A DNA stretch of 64,000 nucleotides from Cunninghamella blakesleeana (Eukaryota > Mucoromycota > Mucoromycetes > Mucorales > Cunninghamellaceae), in contig JAFCIZ010000006.1 of assembly GCA_017871115.1 (NCBI GenBank), positions 2,046,001 through 2,110,000 of the forward strand, written 5' to 3'. A program made the position numbers and the translations under genes. The notes beneath the pieces are model-generated. The model was given only the letters and a program-made list of their open reading frames with translations, was not told the origin of the DNA and searched no databases. Below, one piece after another: positions 10,322 through 23,143 of this stretch (within the stretch, counting starts at the first letter, position 1; the number at the start of each line of letters is the position of its first letter).

Positions 10322-12125
10322 CTACATATAAGCTGGATTGATATTCACATCACCATCAAAATCTTCATGTGCCCAAAGAGGATTCTCCGTTTTAAAAGAC
10401 CAATCCGGACCACTATATTTCTTAGAATGAAGCCATATACCTAAAGATTGATATGGCTGTGGGTCTGAAATAAGTAAAGTATGACATTCATTGCAACGAG
10501 GTTGACCATCCGATGGGTCCAAAGAGTCATAGGTAGTATGTTCTAGCATTTTATCTATGACATTTTGTGTAGAAGGAGTATTATGATTATATGGATCAAT
10601 ATGATCTATAAGTGAAGACCATGGAGAACCGTGACCATAAATAGGATCATTACTAATGGGATATCCCAAGTATCTAAGATGTACACGAATTTGATGAGTA
10701 CGACCTGTCACCTAAAAATTTAAATATATGGTTCATATAAGCAAATATGTATTAGCAAATCATTGTTTCTAACTTCATATTCTCGCTTATTTTTTAGTAA
10801 AATAAATGCATGGTTATTTACCGGTTGACATTTTACTACACTTGTTCTACCATTATAAGATAATCTTTCAAAAATAGTTGTACACTGTTTTCCATTTTCT
10901 TTATTAAAATCAACATACTGAAAGGAAAATTTAAATGAGATGGGCCCTATAGGTGCTTCACATACAATGGGTTCTTTTGGAAATTCGCCATCCACTCGAC
11001 ATATATATTCCTTTTTGATTTGTCCTTGGTTCATTTCTCTATGTAACTTTTTCGTTGTTTCTGAATTAAGCCCAAATAGCATTAAACCAGATGTAAGTCG
11101 ATCCAATCGATTAATTACTTGAACAAGAATAAGAATAAAAAATAATAATAATAAAAAGGAAGTGAATAAAGAATAATAATAATAATAATAATAATAATCG
11201 TGTATTTGAAGGTTGAGAAAAGAAAGTGTATCTTGACTTACGATGCAATTTAGGAATATGGTGATATTTTTTTAATAAGTGTAACACAGTATTATGTCTA
11301 TATCTACCAGCAGGATGTGGAGGTATACCACCAGGTTTATTGACGACAATCAAATCATTATCTTTATGAATGATATCAAGTTGTTCGGGTACTGGAGGTT
11401 CGTGTCTATATAAAAGAAAGTCCCAAATATATATATATAAATATTAGTTCATTTTTTTCATTTTTTTTATTGAAAGATTTATTATCAGTATTATTATTAT
11501 TGTTCACCTGTGTACTTTATGTTCCATCCTATCACCTATTTGAAATACTGTGTCTACAGTTATTGGTTGGTTGTTAATAGTAATGAATCCATTTTCTATT
11601 GCTCTTTCCTTAAGAATAAAAAAAGAATAAAAATTAAAAACAACATTATAAAAAAATCAAATATGTTTAATAAAGAATAAAAAAGAAAAACTACTCAATA
11701 TTTCATAAAAAATAAAAATATTTTGCTTACAAAATATGCTTTATTTCGATCTCTAAAGTCAGTCGTTAACACTTCCAGAATTGATCTACCGATCCAACGA
11801 TCTTTAGTATGTGCAATATATTCAAAATAATACGGCTCTACTTTTCTTATCCCTACATACATAAGCGAGTTTTAGGTTGATAAATAGTATATGTATATGA
11901 TATGTATTAAACTTTATAACTGGACTATGTTTTACCATTCTCCAAGATATATCGTGCTTTATCAAGATCTGGAATATATTTTACTGGAGTTTTATTTTTA
12001 TGATTAGCCTTAATAAAAGTAGGTTGTGAAGCGGTACTATTACACTTGAATCGTTTTACAGTATATATTATTTCATTTGGTAATTTTATAAACAATCTAT
12101 TATATTTATATGGATCTAAAATCAT
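10322..12125 (-). CDS. RluA-family tRNA pseudouridine synthase (Pus8/Pus9-like)
   Basis: Six exons in transcription order: 11936-12125, 11731-11852, 11508-11608, 11242-11405, 10822-11117, 10322-10711; 420 aa. RluA enzymes isomerise uridine to pseudouridine in RNA; the fungal Pus8/Pus9/RPUSD2 group modifies U32 of tRNA. An S4-like N-terminal segment (AIENGFITINNQPI) precedes the catalytic domain. The catalytic aspartate is in NRLDRLTSGLMLF, reached across the intron between KLH and LINRLD. VNKPGGIPPHPAGRY and TGRTHQIRVHLRYLGYPI are hallmark motifs. There is no C-terminal deaminase domain as in yeast Rib2. The C-terminus is extended by about 90 residues holding a Cys pair (CNECH), which is unexplained. 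It shares a 182-bp divergent promoter with the HSE1 gene. Confidence 0.85.
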
Positions 12126-12307
12126 TTAAGAAAAAGAGGGGAATAAAAAAATTAGGAACAAAAAAATTTAGCAGGATAAAAATAATTAAAATTCCGCTGG
12201 GCACTATTTTATTGTGAAAGACTTTGCGATTATTTATTTCCTCTCTTCCTTTTTCTTTTTCTTCGCCTCATTCTTTTCCTTTTTATTTTATTGACAACTG
12301 TAAAAAA
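12126..12307. promoter_or_regulatory. Bidirectional promoter PUS / HSE1
   Basis: Only 182 bp separate the two start codons. It contains the AGCGGAATTTTAATT word (minus strand, 12183-12198) and a CT-rich block at about 12235-12290 leading to the HSE1 start. Two divergent genes must be initiated from this interval. Confidence 0.6.
12183..12198 (-). promoter_or_regulatory. GC-rich promoter word, copy 3
   Basis: Minus-strand AGCGGAATTTTAATTA, about 60-75 bp from the PUS ATG and 110 bp from the HSE1 ATG. Confidence 0.4.
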
Positions 12308-12732
12308 ATGTTTTCAAAACCAAATGCTTTCGAAGAAATAGTTAGTAAGTATATATATTAAATATATGATAATATCCATAAATATATAAAAAAAATATTA
12401 CTTTTGGTATACATACGTTTTTTTAACTGGAACATTATTATATTAAAGATAGTGCAACTGATGAAAATTTAACAACTGAAAATTGGGAAACTATACTTGC
12501 CGTTTGTGATAAAGTATCTCGTAGTTCTCCAGATAGGTAAATATAGAAGAAAATAGTTTATAAATAGATCACCTTAGCTTCAATAAATTCGATTATTCAA
12601 TTATGCCAAGATATCCTGCAGTAGCCTTTATAGTTGTGCTTTTTATTTTTAAATACCTACAGGGTGAAAATTTTAAGCTTGGCATAATTATTCTCATTCA
12701 TCATTCATATTCCAACTATTTTTTTAATACCA

Positions 12733-12772
<40 letters not shown>

Positions 12773-14079
12773 GTGCACGAGACTGTGTTGCTGTTGTACA
12801 GAAACGTCTTGGTCATCGAAATGCTAATGTTCAACTTTATGCTCTTGCGGTAAACTTATAATATTTTTTTCTGGTGATAAAAAACTAAACGATAATGCTT
12901 CAAAAAAAAAAAAAGGAGATTCATTATTCATATATCATTATTTTTTATTTTGATTATATTATTTAGTTAACTGATGCTTTAGTCAAAAACTGTGATATTA
13001 ATGTACATCGTGAAATATCTTCTAGATCCTTTACAAACACTCTTGTTAAAATGATTCATGACAAGGTAATAAATAAAATAACGATAATAATGATGATTAT
13101 CGTAAATAGAAGGTTAATAAAATCATATTCGTATTCCTTGTTTAACTTTTATGTCTATTTATTATTTTGTATATTTTTATATTATTTTTAGGCTACACAC
13201 GATCAAGTACGTAAGAAAGCTTTAGAATTAATTCAAACTTGTTCCTTTGAGTTCCGTGCTGATTCAAGCCTTGGCTTAATGAATGATGTTTATCACTCTC
13301 TTCGTGCTGAAGGTGTTCCATTCCCTAATCCTCAAAAACCTAAAAAAGAATTTTCTCAGGTAATAATACCAAATATATATAAATTTTATATTACTATTAA
13401 TAATAAAATAAAATAAAATAAAATATTAATTACAGCATTTTATTTTATTTTATTTTAAAAAAAAAAAGACTGAATTAGATAAACAAAAAGAAGAAGAAGA
13501 ACTTCAATTAGCTTTAGCCTTATCACTTTCTGAAACTGAAAACCGTTCATCTTACAAGGTAATAATAAAATTAGATACAAATATATATATATGATTATTA
13601 TTATGACTATATTGTATATATCAAATTTTACCTAATATTATTATTTAGGCATCATCAACAGCAACTAGCAATGCTCCCAAGGCAACCACCACTGCAAATA
13701 CAACTACAAATACTACCATCTCAAGTGCACCTGTGGAGGTAATGTTTTTAGTTTTAATTTTTAAACAATGGCAACAATAAAATAAAATAAGATAGGAATA
13801 ATTTATTTACTGAATTTGCAAAATTTATCTAGGCACCAGAAGAACCCAAAGTTACTCGTGTTCGAGCATTGTATGATTTTCAACCAACAGAGCAAGGTGA
13901 ATTAGGATTTCAAAAAGGTGATGTTATTCGTGTTATTGAAAGTGTATATCGTGATTGGTGGAAAGGTGATCTTCGTGGAAAGTCTGGTATATTTCCTGTT
14001 AACTTTGTGGTATGATATATATAAAGCTATTTTTTAGTAAAACTATATATATTATAAAATTCGCTTATTAATCAAACTA

Positions 14080-14173
<94 letters not shown>

Positions 14174-15401
14174 CTATATTAATATAGGAAAAAATTGTAG
14201 ACCCTACACCAACTGATTTAATCAAAGAAGCAGAAATGGAAGCAGAAGTTTTAGGTGAAATAAGAAATGTTGAACGATTATTGGATATTTTAGCAAATAT
14301 TGATCCTCGTAAAGATGCGTTCTCAGAAAATGAAGAACTTCAAACCTTATATAATAGCTCTCTAGCCATTCGCCCTAAATTAGTCAGACTTATTGAAAAA
14401 TATAGCTTGAAAAAAGGTAATTGTATATTTAAATATAAATATAAATATAAAATGAATAAAGCTATATACTGATAAATATTTTTTAATTTTTTAATTTATT
14501 TATATTTATTTATTTTTGTGAATATTTTTATTTAATAGATGAATTGGTTACATTAAATGAAAAATTTTTACAAGCACGTGTTACATATGATAGGATGCTT
14601 AATGATTCAATTGCAAGATATTCAGCACCTGGAGGTAATAATAAAATATAGATATAAATATTAAAAGGAAAAAATGAAGATTTTTATGGTTATGTTTATT
14701 AAACGCGAACGTTCTATTTTTTAATGACTATATATTAGCACCTGGCAACACCCCTTCATACAATGGATATAACGCGCCTGTAGAAAATTATCAAACATAT
14801 GGATCACAACCTTACCAACAACCTCAGCCCCAACAACCTCAACAATATCAACAACCTTCTCCTGCTGGTATTATATATATACATATATATATGCTTACAT
14901 CATAAATTCATACTTACATATATAACTGACTTGATTATTATTATTTTATTTTATTTTTCTTTACTTATTAGTGTCAAATGGTAATATTAATTCTTATAAT
15001 GGCTATAATATACCCGTCGAAAATTACCAAGCTCAACAAACACCCACATCAAGTATGAATAATAATAATAATAATAATAGCAGATAGATACTTTTATACT
15101 ATTTACTTTATCAAAATTCATGAGTTATTAATTAGCTTCTTGAATATATATTTATATATATGTATTTATTTTAACAGTGCCAAGTGCTAATTTACCATAC
15201 AATGGATACGGTGCACCAACCGAAAACTATCAAACTTATGGAACACAACCTTATCCACAACAACCATCTCCTGGTATACAACACCAACAATATCAACAAC
15301 CACAGCAAGTACAGCAACAACAACAGACACAACAGCAACAACAACAACAACCTATTTATGGGGGTTATGGACAAGATTCGGCTGCACCTTTAAAGTTCTA
15401 A
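12308..15401 (+). CDS. HSE1: ESCRT-0 subunit HSE1/STAM (VHS-UIM-SH3)
   Basis: Thirteen exons: 12308-12344, 12449-12536, 12774-12849, 12967-13065, 13192-13359, 13469-13558, 13649-13738, 13833-14009, 14188-14416, 14539-14634, 14739-14867, 14972-15052, 15178-15401; 527 aa. Hse1 pairs with Vps27 on endosomes and sorts ubiquitinated cargo into multivesicular bodies. An N-terminal VHS domain (FEEIVNSATDENL..., through about residue 145) is followed by a UIM ([15 protein letters not shown]). Next come a Thr/Asn linker and an SH3 domain ([17 protein letters not shown] to [12 protein letters not shown]). A helical GAT-like region ([19 protein letters not shown]) and a Pro/Gln-rich tail follow. The tail is built from three related exons, each carrying a YNGY-x-x-P-x-ENYQ unit, ending in poly-Q. 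Intron 8 holds a long (ATT)n tract. Confidence 0.92.
14082..14170. repeat. (ATT)n microsatellite in HSE1 intron 8
   Basis: About 29-30 uninterrupted ATT units occupy more than half of the 178-bp intron. A shorter (ATT)n lies in intron 2 at about 12737-12772. Confidence 0.95.
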
Positions 15402-17548
15402 GATCAATTTTTATTTTACTCTTTTAGTTTATTTTTTTATTTTATTTTGTAAATATGGATTAAAGATCTAGGTTCCAACTTTTTTAGGAAAATAAAATTA
15501 CTATATATCATATTTAGATCTATTAAATTGATTGTACCCTTTTGAAGAATAATAACAATATACAATATTAATAATATTTGTAAAAACAAATTTATAAATA
15601 AATGAAATACTGGCGTAAAATGACAAAAAAATAATACTTGAAAAAAGTGTATATAGTAACTATACCTATTCATTGAAATCTATTTGAATAATTAGAAAAA
15701 ATAAAAAACTAACGCTTTCATATAAAAATTAAAAAAAACACTCATTTCAAATAAGTAAACAAGGTACTAACTGATTAAAGCAAATAAAGATTAAAAAATA
15801 CACGATGAAAATATTACTTATGATATATGAAAACCTATTTATTGTTCAATTATAACAAATGCATAATCACCAAAATCAAATCAAAATAAAATAATTTTCC
15901 TTTTACATTTAAATTTGTAATATATTCATGTTTTATTTTCATTAAATTAAAAATAATTAGAAATAAATAAAAATCATTACATTATATAGTGTATCCGAAT
16001 TGACCATTCCCCAATAAATAAATCCTTCAGGTCTAGATTCAGATCAGAACAATACACTTAGCCTAAGATATTCAGATAAAACTTCAAAAATAAAATATAA
16101 GGTACTGAATTAATAAAAGTAACAAAAAAAAAAGATACTGGATTAATTTAAAAAAAAATTGATTTGATAATAGTAGTATTAATATCTATATTAATCTCCA
16201 AGTACAAGATAAACGGGTTTACCATAGTCATAAATAGGAATCTGATTAGGTTATGCATAATTTTTCCCAAATTCAGAGAATTTCATTAATCCACAATACA
16301 TGGCCAGAAGCCCGATCAAAAATTGACCCGATATAGTATATACATATATATTATTATTATGCAAACAATTCTATTTTTTACTAAGCTATTCTAATTTTTT
16401 AACCGAACAATAAGTGAACAATATTCTACAATATGCATAAATATTATCCCATTCTGTGGACTTTTTTGATGCATCATACAAGGTGAAACCATTATATTTT
16501 TTTGAAAAATACTTTTGGCCTGCAGAAAAATTTCCTAATTAAGTCAGACACCATATAAGTTTCATTTTTAAAATTAAAAAATAGTACGAAATGATTATTG
16601 AGGATAAATACATTGCTTGACGTTTAATAAATTAAACTTCTTATTTAACTTGTGTATAATATGTATAAAATAGTTATTTAACTTAATGGTAACTTTGTTA
16701 ATTCTATAATACAACTAGTATAAATAATTATAATTAAAAACATATAAAAAAAAGGTTCCATGTACTTATATTAATATAAATATTTTTTTCAACCATATAA
16801 AATGTATTCCAATTGGCAGTACAATTGTTATTATAATTATTACTTTATTATACTGATTCCATTTATGTCACTTTTAACTTTTATATGAAGCATTGATATT
16901 TTTAATATTTTTATTTTATACAAAAATAAATAATACACGGTGACTGATCTAATTATTTACCTGTAGGCTTAAAGTATTTCCCGTATTTTTTTAACAATGT
17001 CTTTTCTATGTATCAAAAAATCGTTACTATTATTAACCGTCAACATTTTTCATAAATATTTTCTAGGAAAGCATTATCGATGATCTGACTGACTTCATAC
17101 ATACGTAGCATTTTTTTTTATTTCATTTTTTCAAAGTCCCCGAATAAAAATAGTCTTTTGGCAGAGGGTGGTATTACAATTGGTTACCATGTTAACGCCA
17201 TTTTTTTAACACTAATTTATGATGATAAAAAAATGGATAAAACTATATTTTTTTATGTATCATATAATAAAAAACTACAAAACTACTACACAAAAAATTA
17301 CATTTAGATCAAGTATTTCACTATCACTGATATTCAGGGATACAACACCCCCTAAAGAATGATAAAAATACAAATATAAAACAAACGAATCACATATTTT
17401 TTTTAAAAAATAGAATAAAAAAAATTGTTTTCTATTTTAAACTTATGCAGTTTTTTCATTTAAAAAACTCTTTTTTTTTCTATTAAAAAAATCTTTTTTT
17501 TCCACTTACACAAACCTTTTTTTTTTTTTATTTTCATAAAAAAATGAG
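15402..17548. other. 2.1-kb intergenic region, HSE1 / protease
   Basis: AT-rich with no credible gene. A GC-richer patch at about 15988-16062 is flanked by the complementary ends AGTGTAT and ATACACT, so it could be a small structured RNA; this is weak. Poly-T and poly-A runs precede the protease start. Confidence 0.5.
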
Positions 17549-18785
17549 ATGATGAAAAATACATTTTTTTTTATTATTATATCACAATTTATACAATTTA
17601 TTTTTTGTATGCAAAATGCTACCAATATACATGATGATTCATTATACCCATTTTTTGCAGTCGTTAATATTTTATCCATCAGTGAAAACAATCAAAAAAA
17701 TCCTATCATATGTGGGGGGTCTATCATTAATTTAAACCCTCCAAAGATTATAACGGCAGCGCACTGTCTTCAAGGTGGAGTAGATCCATCTCAGTACATT
17801 CATTCCAAAAAAAAAATTCCACATTTTGTTAGTTATGGCCATACAAACAGAAACCAGCAGACCAAGAATGATATAATTGATTGGGTAATGCACCCAAATT
17901 ATACAATATCTGGTGAACCAAAATACGATGTCGCTATATTGACTTTAGAAAACCCTATTATTCGCAATAGATTTGTCGATCGAGTTCCAATATGGGTTAG
18001 TGATCGATATAAACAATTCCAAGGTATACTATAACTATGTTAAAAAAAACAAAAATACTTCATAAATTAGTTTAATGTACATATATATATATATATTCAT
18101 AAATATCTAATAGGTGCATTGGTTGGTTATGGTTATCAAGAGGTGAATGGACAATCATCAACAATATTACAACGTTTAACCTTTGATGTCAACAACTATA
18201 ATTCCAAATCAGATAACATGGTAGAAGCTGTAGCTACTTTTGAAGTAGATAAACGTACTGCATGCCACGGTGATTCCGGTGGTCCTCTAATTGTTCAGTT
18301 CCCTTATGATACTTCTTCTTCTTCATATCCCCAACATCACCCCTTACTTAAATATTATATTATTGGTCCACTTACAAGAATATTTAACGTTAAAGATCCT
18401 GACCCGTCCCATTTAACTTGCCCAGTAAGACTAAATGCACAAAATAATATTGTCCAAAGTTTTGCTCATTTATCTCCTATGCTTGATTGGGTTGCACCAC
18501 TAGCTAATATGTCAAAGGAGGAACTTATTACTCCAGATTATCAATTTGATTCAAATGTTGTGGATGGTAATATAAATATACAATTTATACTATAGCGATA
18601 AGGTTACTGATTATATATGTTTACACCTTTTTTTTTTTTTTTTGGAAAAAAAAAAAATAGATTATCAAAATCGAATTGGTGTTGGTCAATCAAGTGCATC
18701 ATCTTTTACAGCTACTTTATATTTATCTTCCATTCATTTATATATTATAATTTTATTATTTCAATTAATAATGTTGTCACTGTAA
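17549..18785 (+). CDS. Secreted, probably GPI-anchored S1 (trypsin-fold) protease
   Basis: Three exons: 17549-18023, 18114-18566, 18661-18785; 350 aa. A hydrophobic signal peptide covers roughly residues 3-20. The chymotrypsin-fold core shows CGGSII, catalytic His72 in ITAAHC, Asp127 in YDVAILTLE and Ser213 in CHGDSGGPL. The position equivalent to chymotrypsin residue 189 (six before the Ser) reads Thr, not the Asp of trypsin, so trypsin-like specificity is unlikely. No IVGG-like activation sequence precedes YPFFAVV, so the usual N-terminal zymogen switch is missing. Exon 3 adds an SSASS-containing spacer and a hydrophobic C-terminus (HLYIIILLFQLIMLSL), a typical GPI-attachment signal. Reading through intron 2 instead would stop after INIQFIL and lose the anchor. 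The 3' end converges on CUL4 with a gap of about 100 bp. Confidence 0.83.
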
Positions 18786-18889
18786 TTTATTTTTTATTAT
18801 TTTTAGTAAGTGTATCATACGTTTATCAATTACTAGGCTACAAATAAATATTAAAAACATATATTATATAACTGAACTTGCTAACGTAT

Positions 18890-21800
18890 TCAAGTATATC
18901 TATATCCATTATCATCAGTACGTTCAATATATTCCCTATTGTATATACATATATTAAAAAAATAGTTTAAAAAATTAATATGACTATTTTAAATATAATA
19001 ATATTATTATATTCAAAATATTTGTTTACTTTTCAATCAGTAATTCGATGCGCTTTTTAACTTCTTGAGCCTGAAAAATAAAATAAAGGAAAAGTTAATG
19101 TGCTTGATTCATTATTCTTTTTATTTATATACGATACAATTTATGTTTATATTAACTTACAGTTACTGGGAACCTGATTTGTTTTGTTACTTCGCCTAAT
19201 AATGCACCATGGCTAAGAGTTTGTTTAGATTTTAATATCCTTACAACAGCAGCATCAACCTAATCATAAATAACATAATAAAATAATAGTTGTAAGAAAA
19301 ATGAATAAAATAGTAACTGTGGCTATGTATGTGTAATTATATATATGTAATTACAATAAAAATATTTATTTGATATTTACCTGCTGATCTCTTGATATTA
19401 ATACCGTTTTAATAATCGATGCATTATTTTCAATAGCTTCTTTGAGTTTTTCAGTATTCATTGATATATGCTCTTCAGTAGATATAAAATCATTGTTATA
19501 TACAAACTGGTCTGTTTGTTCTACATCTTGACCAGCAGGATACTTGATTATAAATTGATGCTGTCCACATGCAAGTGATTTAAGTGTTCTTCTTAATTCT
19601 AATTCATCTTTTTTTTTTTTTCAAAAATAATAATGAAAGAAAAGAAAAAGTTAGAAAAAGATAATATCAATATATACTTTTGCATTAAAATAAATGAATA
19701 AAAAACACGATACCTAAATTAGTCGCAGATAATATATCTCCAAAAGAAAATATCGTCTTGCTAGTATCGTTAAATATTAATAAGATCACAGTTTGAATCA
19801 GTGTTAATGTAATGCTTTGGGTTTTCTAGAAATAATAAAGTAACAATCATAATAATAAATATGCTGACTTGGTAAAGTTCCTTATAATCATCTCTGATAT
19901 TTATATATTAGCAATACCTTTGGGAAATTCGCATGTACTTCACAAATACTTAGACCATTTTGCCATGTTAATCTTCTTTTTTGGTACTTGTTGGTATAAA
20001 ATGAATTAAAATCGCTTTGCAATTTTTGGAACTAAATATAACATAAATAATATATATACATAAAAATATAATGTAATAGCAATATCGTTATACATATACA
20101 TATATATATACATATTTCATATGTAACTTACTGTTGATGGTAAAATAATGTCAATAGGTGTATAGGATGGCCAAAAACCGTAAGTTAATACATTCACATT
20201 AAAATTTATATTATGATAATACGCAGGATTTAGATGTTCCTATAAAGCCATTTTATTTTTATTTTAGATAATGGCAGCTTTGAAATGTTTTATATATTTA
20301 TTTATTACATATATTACCTTATATTCAACCATTAATTCACGAGAATGTTTAATATCACGTAGCATTTTTTCTAATTTACTTGTATACGCAGCACCAGATT
20401 CTAAATAATTAAATAGCAATAAAAATAAAAAGTTTTTTAAATACAATAACAAATTAATTAAATTGCTTATTAAGATTACAAAATAATACATATATATTCA
20501 TTTTTATGGTTACCTTTTTTCATCTTATTTAATATCATTTTTTCTGATTTAGCGCTTCCAACATCCAATAACAAACGTTTTGCAAGATCTTGTCTGTAAA
20601 GTATTTCAAAGGAATCCTTGCTTTGAAGTAGTCTGAAAAACATTATATAAGCATCCAATGATTTATCATCCGTCTTTTCATGTTTTAAAAGATAATCTAT
20701 ATAATTGGACAATAATACTGTTACATTGTTTTGCCGAATATTAAGGAAATGGTCTAAGCATTCTTTATATGAGCTGACAAATAATTCATCTTCTTCAAAA
20801 CTATGCTGAACCAAGTTATCAACTCTTCGTACAAACGATGATAAAAATGCAAATAATTCTTCTACTTTTGTATGATCCCTAATGATTGATGTCCCTTTAG
20901 TCTATATATAAATAAATAAATAAAATTAGTTGATATGATAAATTATTTGGCAAAAGAAATAAATAATAGACCATTTTAATAAAATTATTCTATCTAACAT
21001 ACCTTGACATAATTTGTAAAGTATTTAACACAGGTATCTAGTTGGCCCACTCTTGTCAATAAACGATATAATAAAGAAATATCATCAATTCGCTTATTGT
21101 CCATAAAATAATCAAAGCCTAAATATAAAAAAAATACATTGATATATAAATATTATAGTTAGTGTTAGTGATATATGATATTTATAATTTATAATTACTA
21201 TTATTATCCTCTTTAATTTAGTTTATTACACTTATCCAAAATGGTATCCACTCGAATTGATAAAAGAGTTTCATCGACAATTGCAGTGAGAGCAGCCTTG
21301 GTTGATTTATCAAAATATTGTTTTAACCTGACAACAGATTCTTGATGTATTCGGTCTGATACGTGTTTTAAATATTTTGACATTTGCATTTCATTTACTA
21401 ATTTATCTCCTTCAGCTTGATAATATTGACGAGTCCGTTCTAAAAACTGACCTTCAAATCCAGAATGATATAAATTCAAATCCATTAACATACGTAAATT
21501 ACTCTTCAACAATAATGAGTTAATGCTTTCTCCATTTCTAAATAAAAAAATATAAATAATTGATCATAGACATAGAATTAGATATATATGTATATTTAGC
21601 TTGCTTTGCTTGTTTTGCTTGCCTTATACTATTAATATTTTGTATGATCATTAATAATATCCTTACCTCTCAGCCATAATGAGATTCAAAATACTGTTGA
21701 CAACCTTTTCATGTACAGGCTTTGATTGTTGAAAACACATACTAAATAACTCATTACCCATTTCCCTATAAATATTAAATAAAATAATAACAAGGGTAGA

Positions 21801-22160
21801 AAAAAAACAGAGTAATAAATAAAGATAGACTATTGTAAATATTTTTGTGCATACATATATACTTACAAAATTGAACGGTACGATCGGTCCAAATATAAAA
21901 CTATACATTGAATTTGTTTCTAAGGTTCAGTATACCATATATAGTATATTAAAATCAAGTAATAAATATTCATTTTATCTTAATTTTATAATTTTATCTT
22001 GTTTTATTACCATTTGATCACAATAAGACATCCATAATTGATTAACTATTTCTAAATAACCTGTACTATGGGCTGGATCACTATATTTAAAATAAAAATA
22101 TGGTACATGAGCTCATTTGTATAATAGTATTATATTTATTTTTATAAGTACTTGTATGTA

Positions 22161-22218
<58 letters not shown>

Positions 22219-22877
22219 AAAACTTTAAATTTATTTTCTATATAATTTCTACATGTTGATCTTAGTTTATCATAAAGATGAGCGGCTTGATCATTTTGGC
22301 AAAGATTTTCACTTAACTAGATAACATAAATGAAATAAAAGAAAAATGAATCAAACTACTTTTTTTTCTATTTATCTTCCTTTTTATTTTTATTTGAAAG
22401 AAAAAATCGACTATCTAGCATTACCTGATAAAGAACTTCTAAACTTTCGGAAGGTCGTTCATTGTTTTGGATAGAATGAATAGCGTTTTCTAGTCTATGC
22501 CAGCCATTGAGTTTGTACTCCTCAGTTAAATATGAACTATTCACTATAATAAAGACAATAACGTGTTTTTATATTATAATTTTAATATAAATTAACAAAA
22601 CTGTAATAAAATTCACGTATACTATTTTATTATATAGATCCTTTCTGCATTCTAAAATTATACCTTTCAAATCATAAACAATTAGTTTTTTATCAGAAAG
22701 TTGATTTTTAGTTTGTTGCCCTAATTTAGATAATATAGCACTGAAAGGTCTATCAATCATAGCAGTGTCTGTGGTTATAGATTGATAGGGTGATGGTGAT
22801 AAAGGATTATGTATATCTGCCATGAAATCTAAGCGTGGTCTTTTTGCCTCTCCATGTTCAGCATCATGTATAGGCAT
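18890..22877 (-). CDS. CUL4: Cullin-4, scaffold of a CRL4 ubiquitin ligase
   Basis: Seventeen exons in transcription order: 22664-22877, 22425-22543, 22213-22316, 22011-22080, 21867-21919, 21667-21765, 21230-21537, 21003-21118, 20514-20901, 20318-20400, 20132-20239, 19918-20031, 19714-19825, 19381-19607, 19161-19259, 19030-19070, 18890-18935; 766 aa. CUL4 bridges DDB1/DCAF substrate receptors to the RING protein Rbx1. The N-terminus has a basic AKRPRL patch and DKKLIVYDLK, resembling the KKLVIKNF of animal CUL4. Core landmarks: GWHRLENAIHSIQ, IVLYLDRSYRSIL, FRLLQSKDSFEILYRQDLAKRLL, and GFWPSYTP. The winged-helix end carries the NEDD8-acceptor region VDAAVVRILKSK. Two short last exons give KKRIELLIEK then EYIERTDDNGYRYT, the normal cullin tail. 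If the last intron is missed the protein appears truncated at ...LIEK. Confidence 0.9.
22165..22211. repeat. (AT)n tract in a CUL4 intron
   Basis: About 23 AT units directly abut the splice donor after exon 3; the donor itself (GTATAT on the minus strand) merges into the repeat. Confidence 0.9.
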
Positions 22878-23143
22878 ATTATCAGTAACAGAAAATATTT
22901 ATTTAAACAATAATATTTATATTAGAGAAAAAAAGGTAGAGGGAAAAAAATTGAATTTTAAATTTACTGAAAAAAATGCAGCGGACTTTAAACTACTTTT
23001 TTAAAAGAAATCATTGCCACCATTTTTCATTTTTTCTTAATTCTCTTTCACTTTTCTTTTACTTTTCTATTATCTTTTTTTTTTTTTCTTAACAATATTT
23101 TATTTTAAAACATTCGTATTTTTATATTTATATAATAAAAATA
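22878..23143. promoter_or_regulatory. Bidirectional promoter CUL4 / RHO
   Basis: 266 bp between divergent start codons. It contains CAGCGGACTTTAAAC at 22979-22993 and a T/C-rich block at about 23017-23090 before the Rho start. Confidence 0.6.
22979..22993 (+). promoter_or_regulatory. GC-rich promoter word, copy 4
   Basis: CAGCGGACTTTAAAC, about 100 bp from the CUL4 ATG and 150 bp from the Rho ATG. Confidence 0.4.

Noticed and set aside
18567..18597. Read-through end of the protease (…NINIQFIL)
   Set aside because: A good GTAATA donor sits at 18567 and the in-phase third exon encodes a textbook GPI signal, so the spliced form is preferred.
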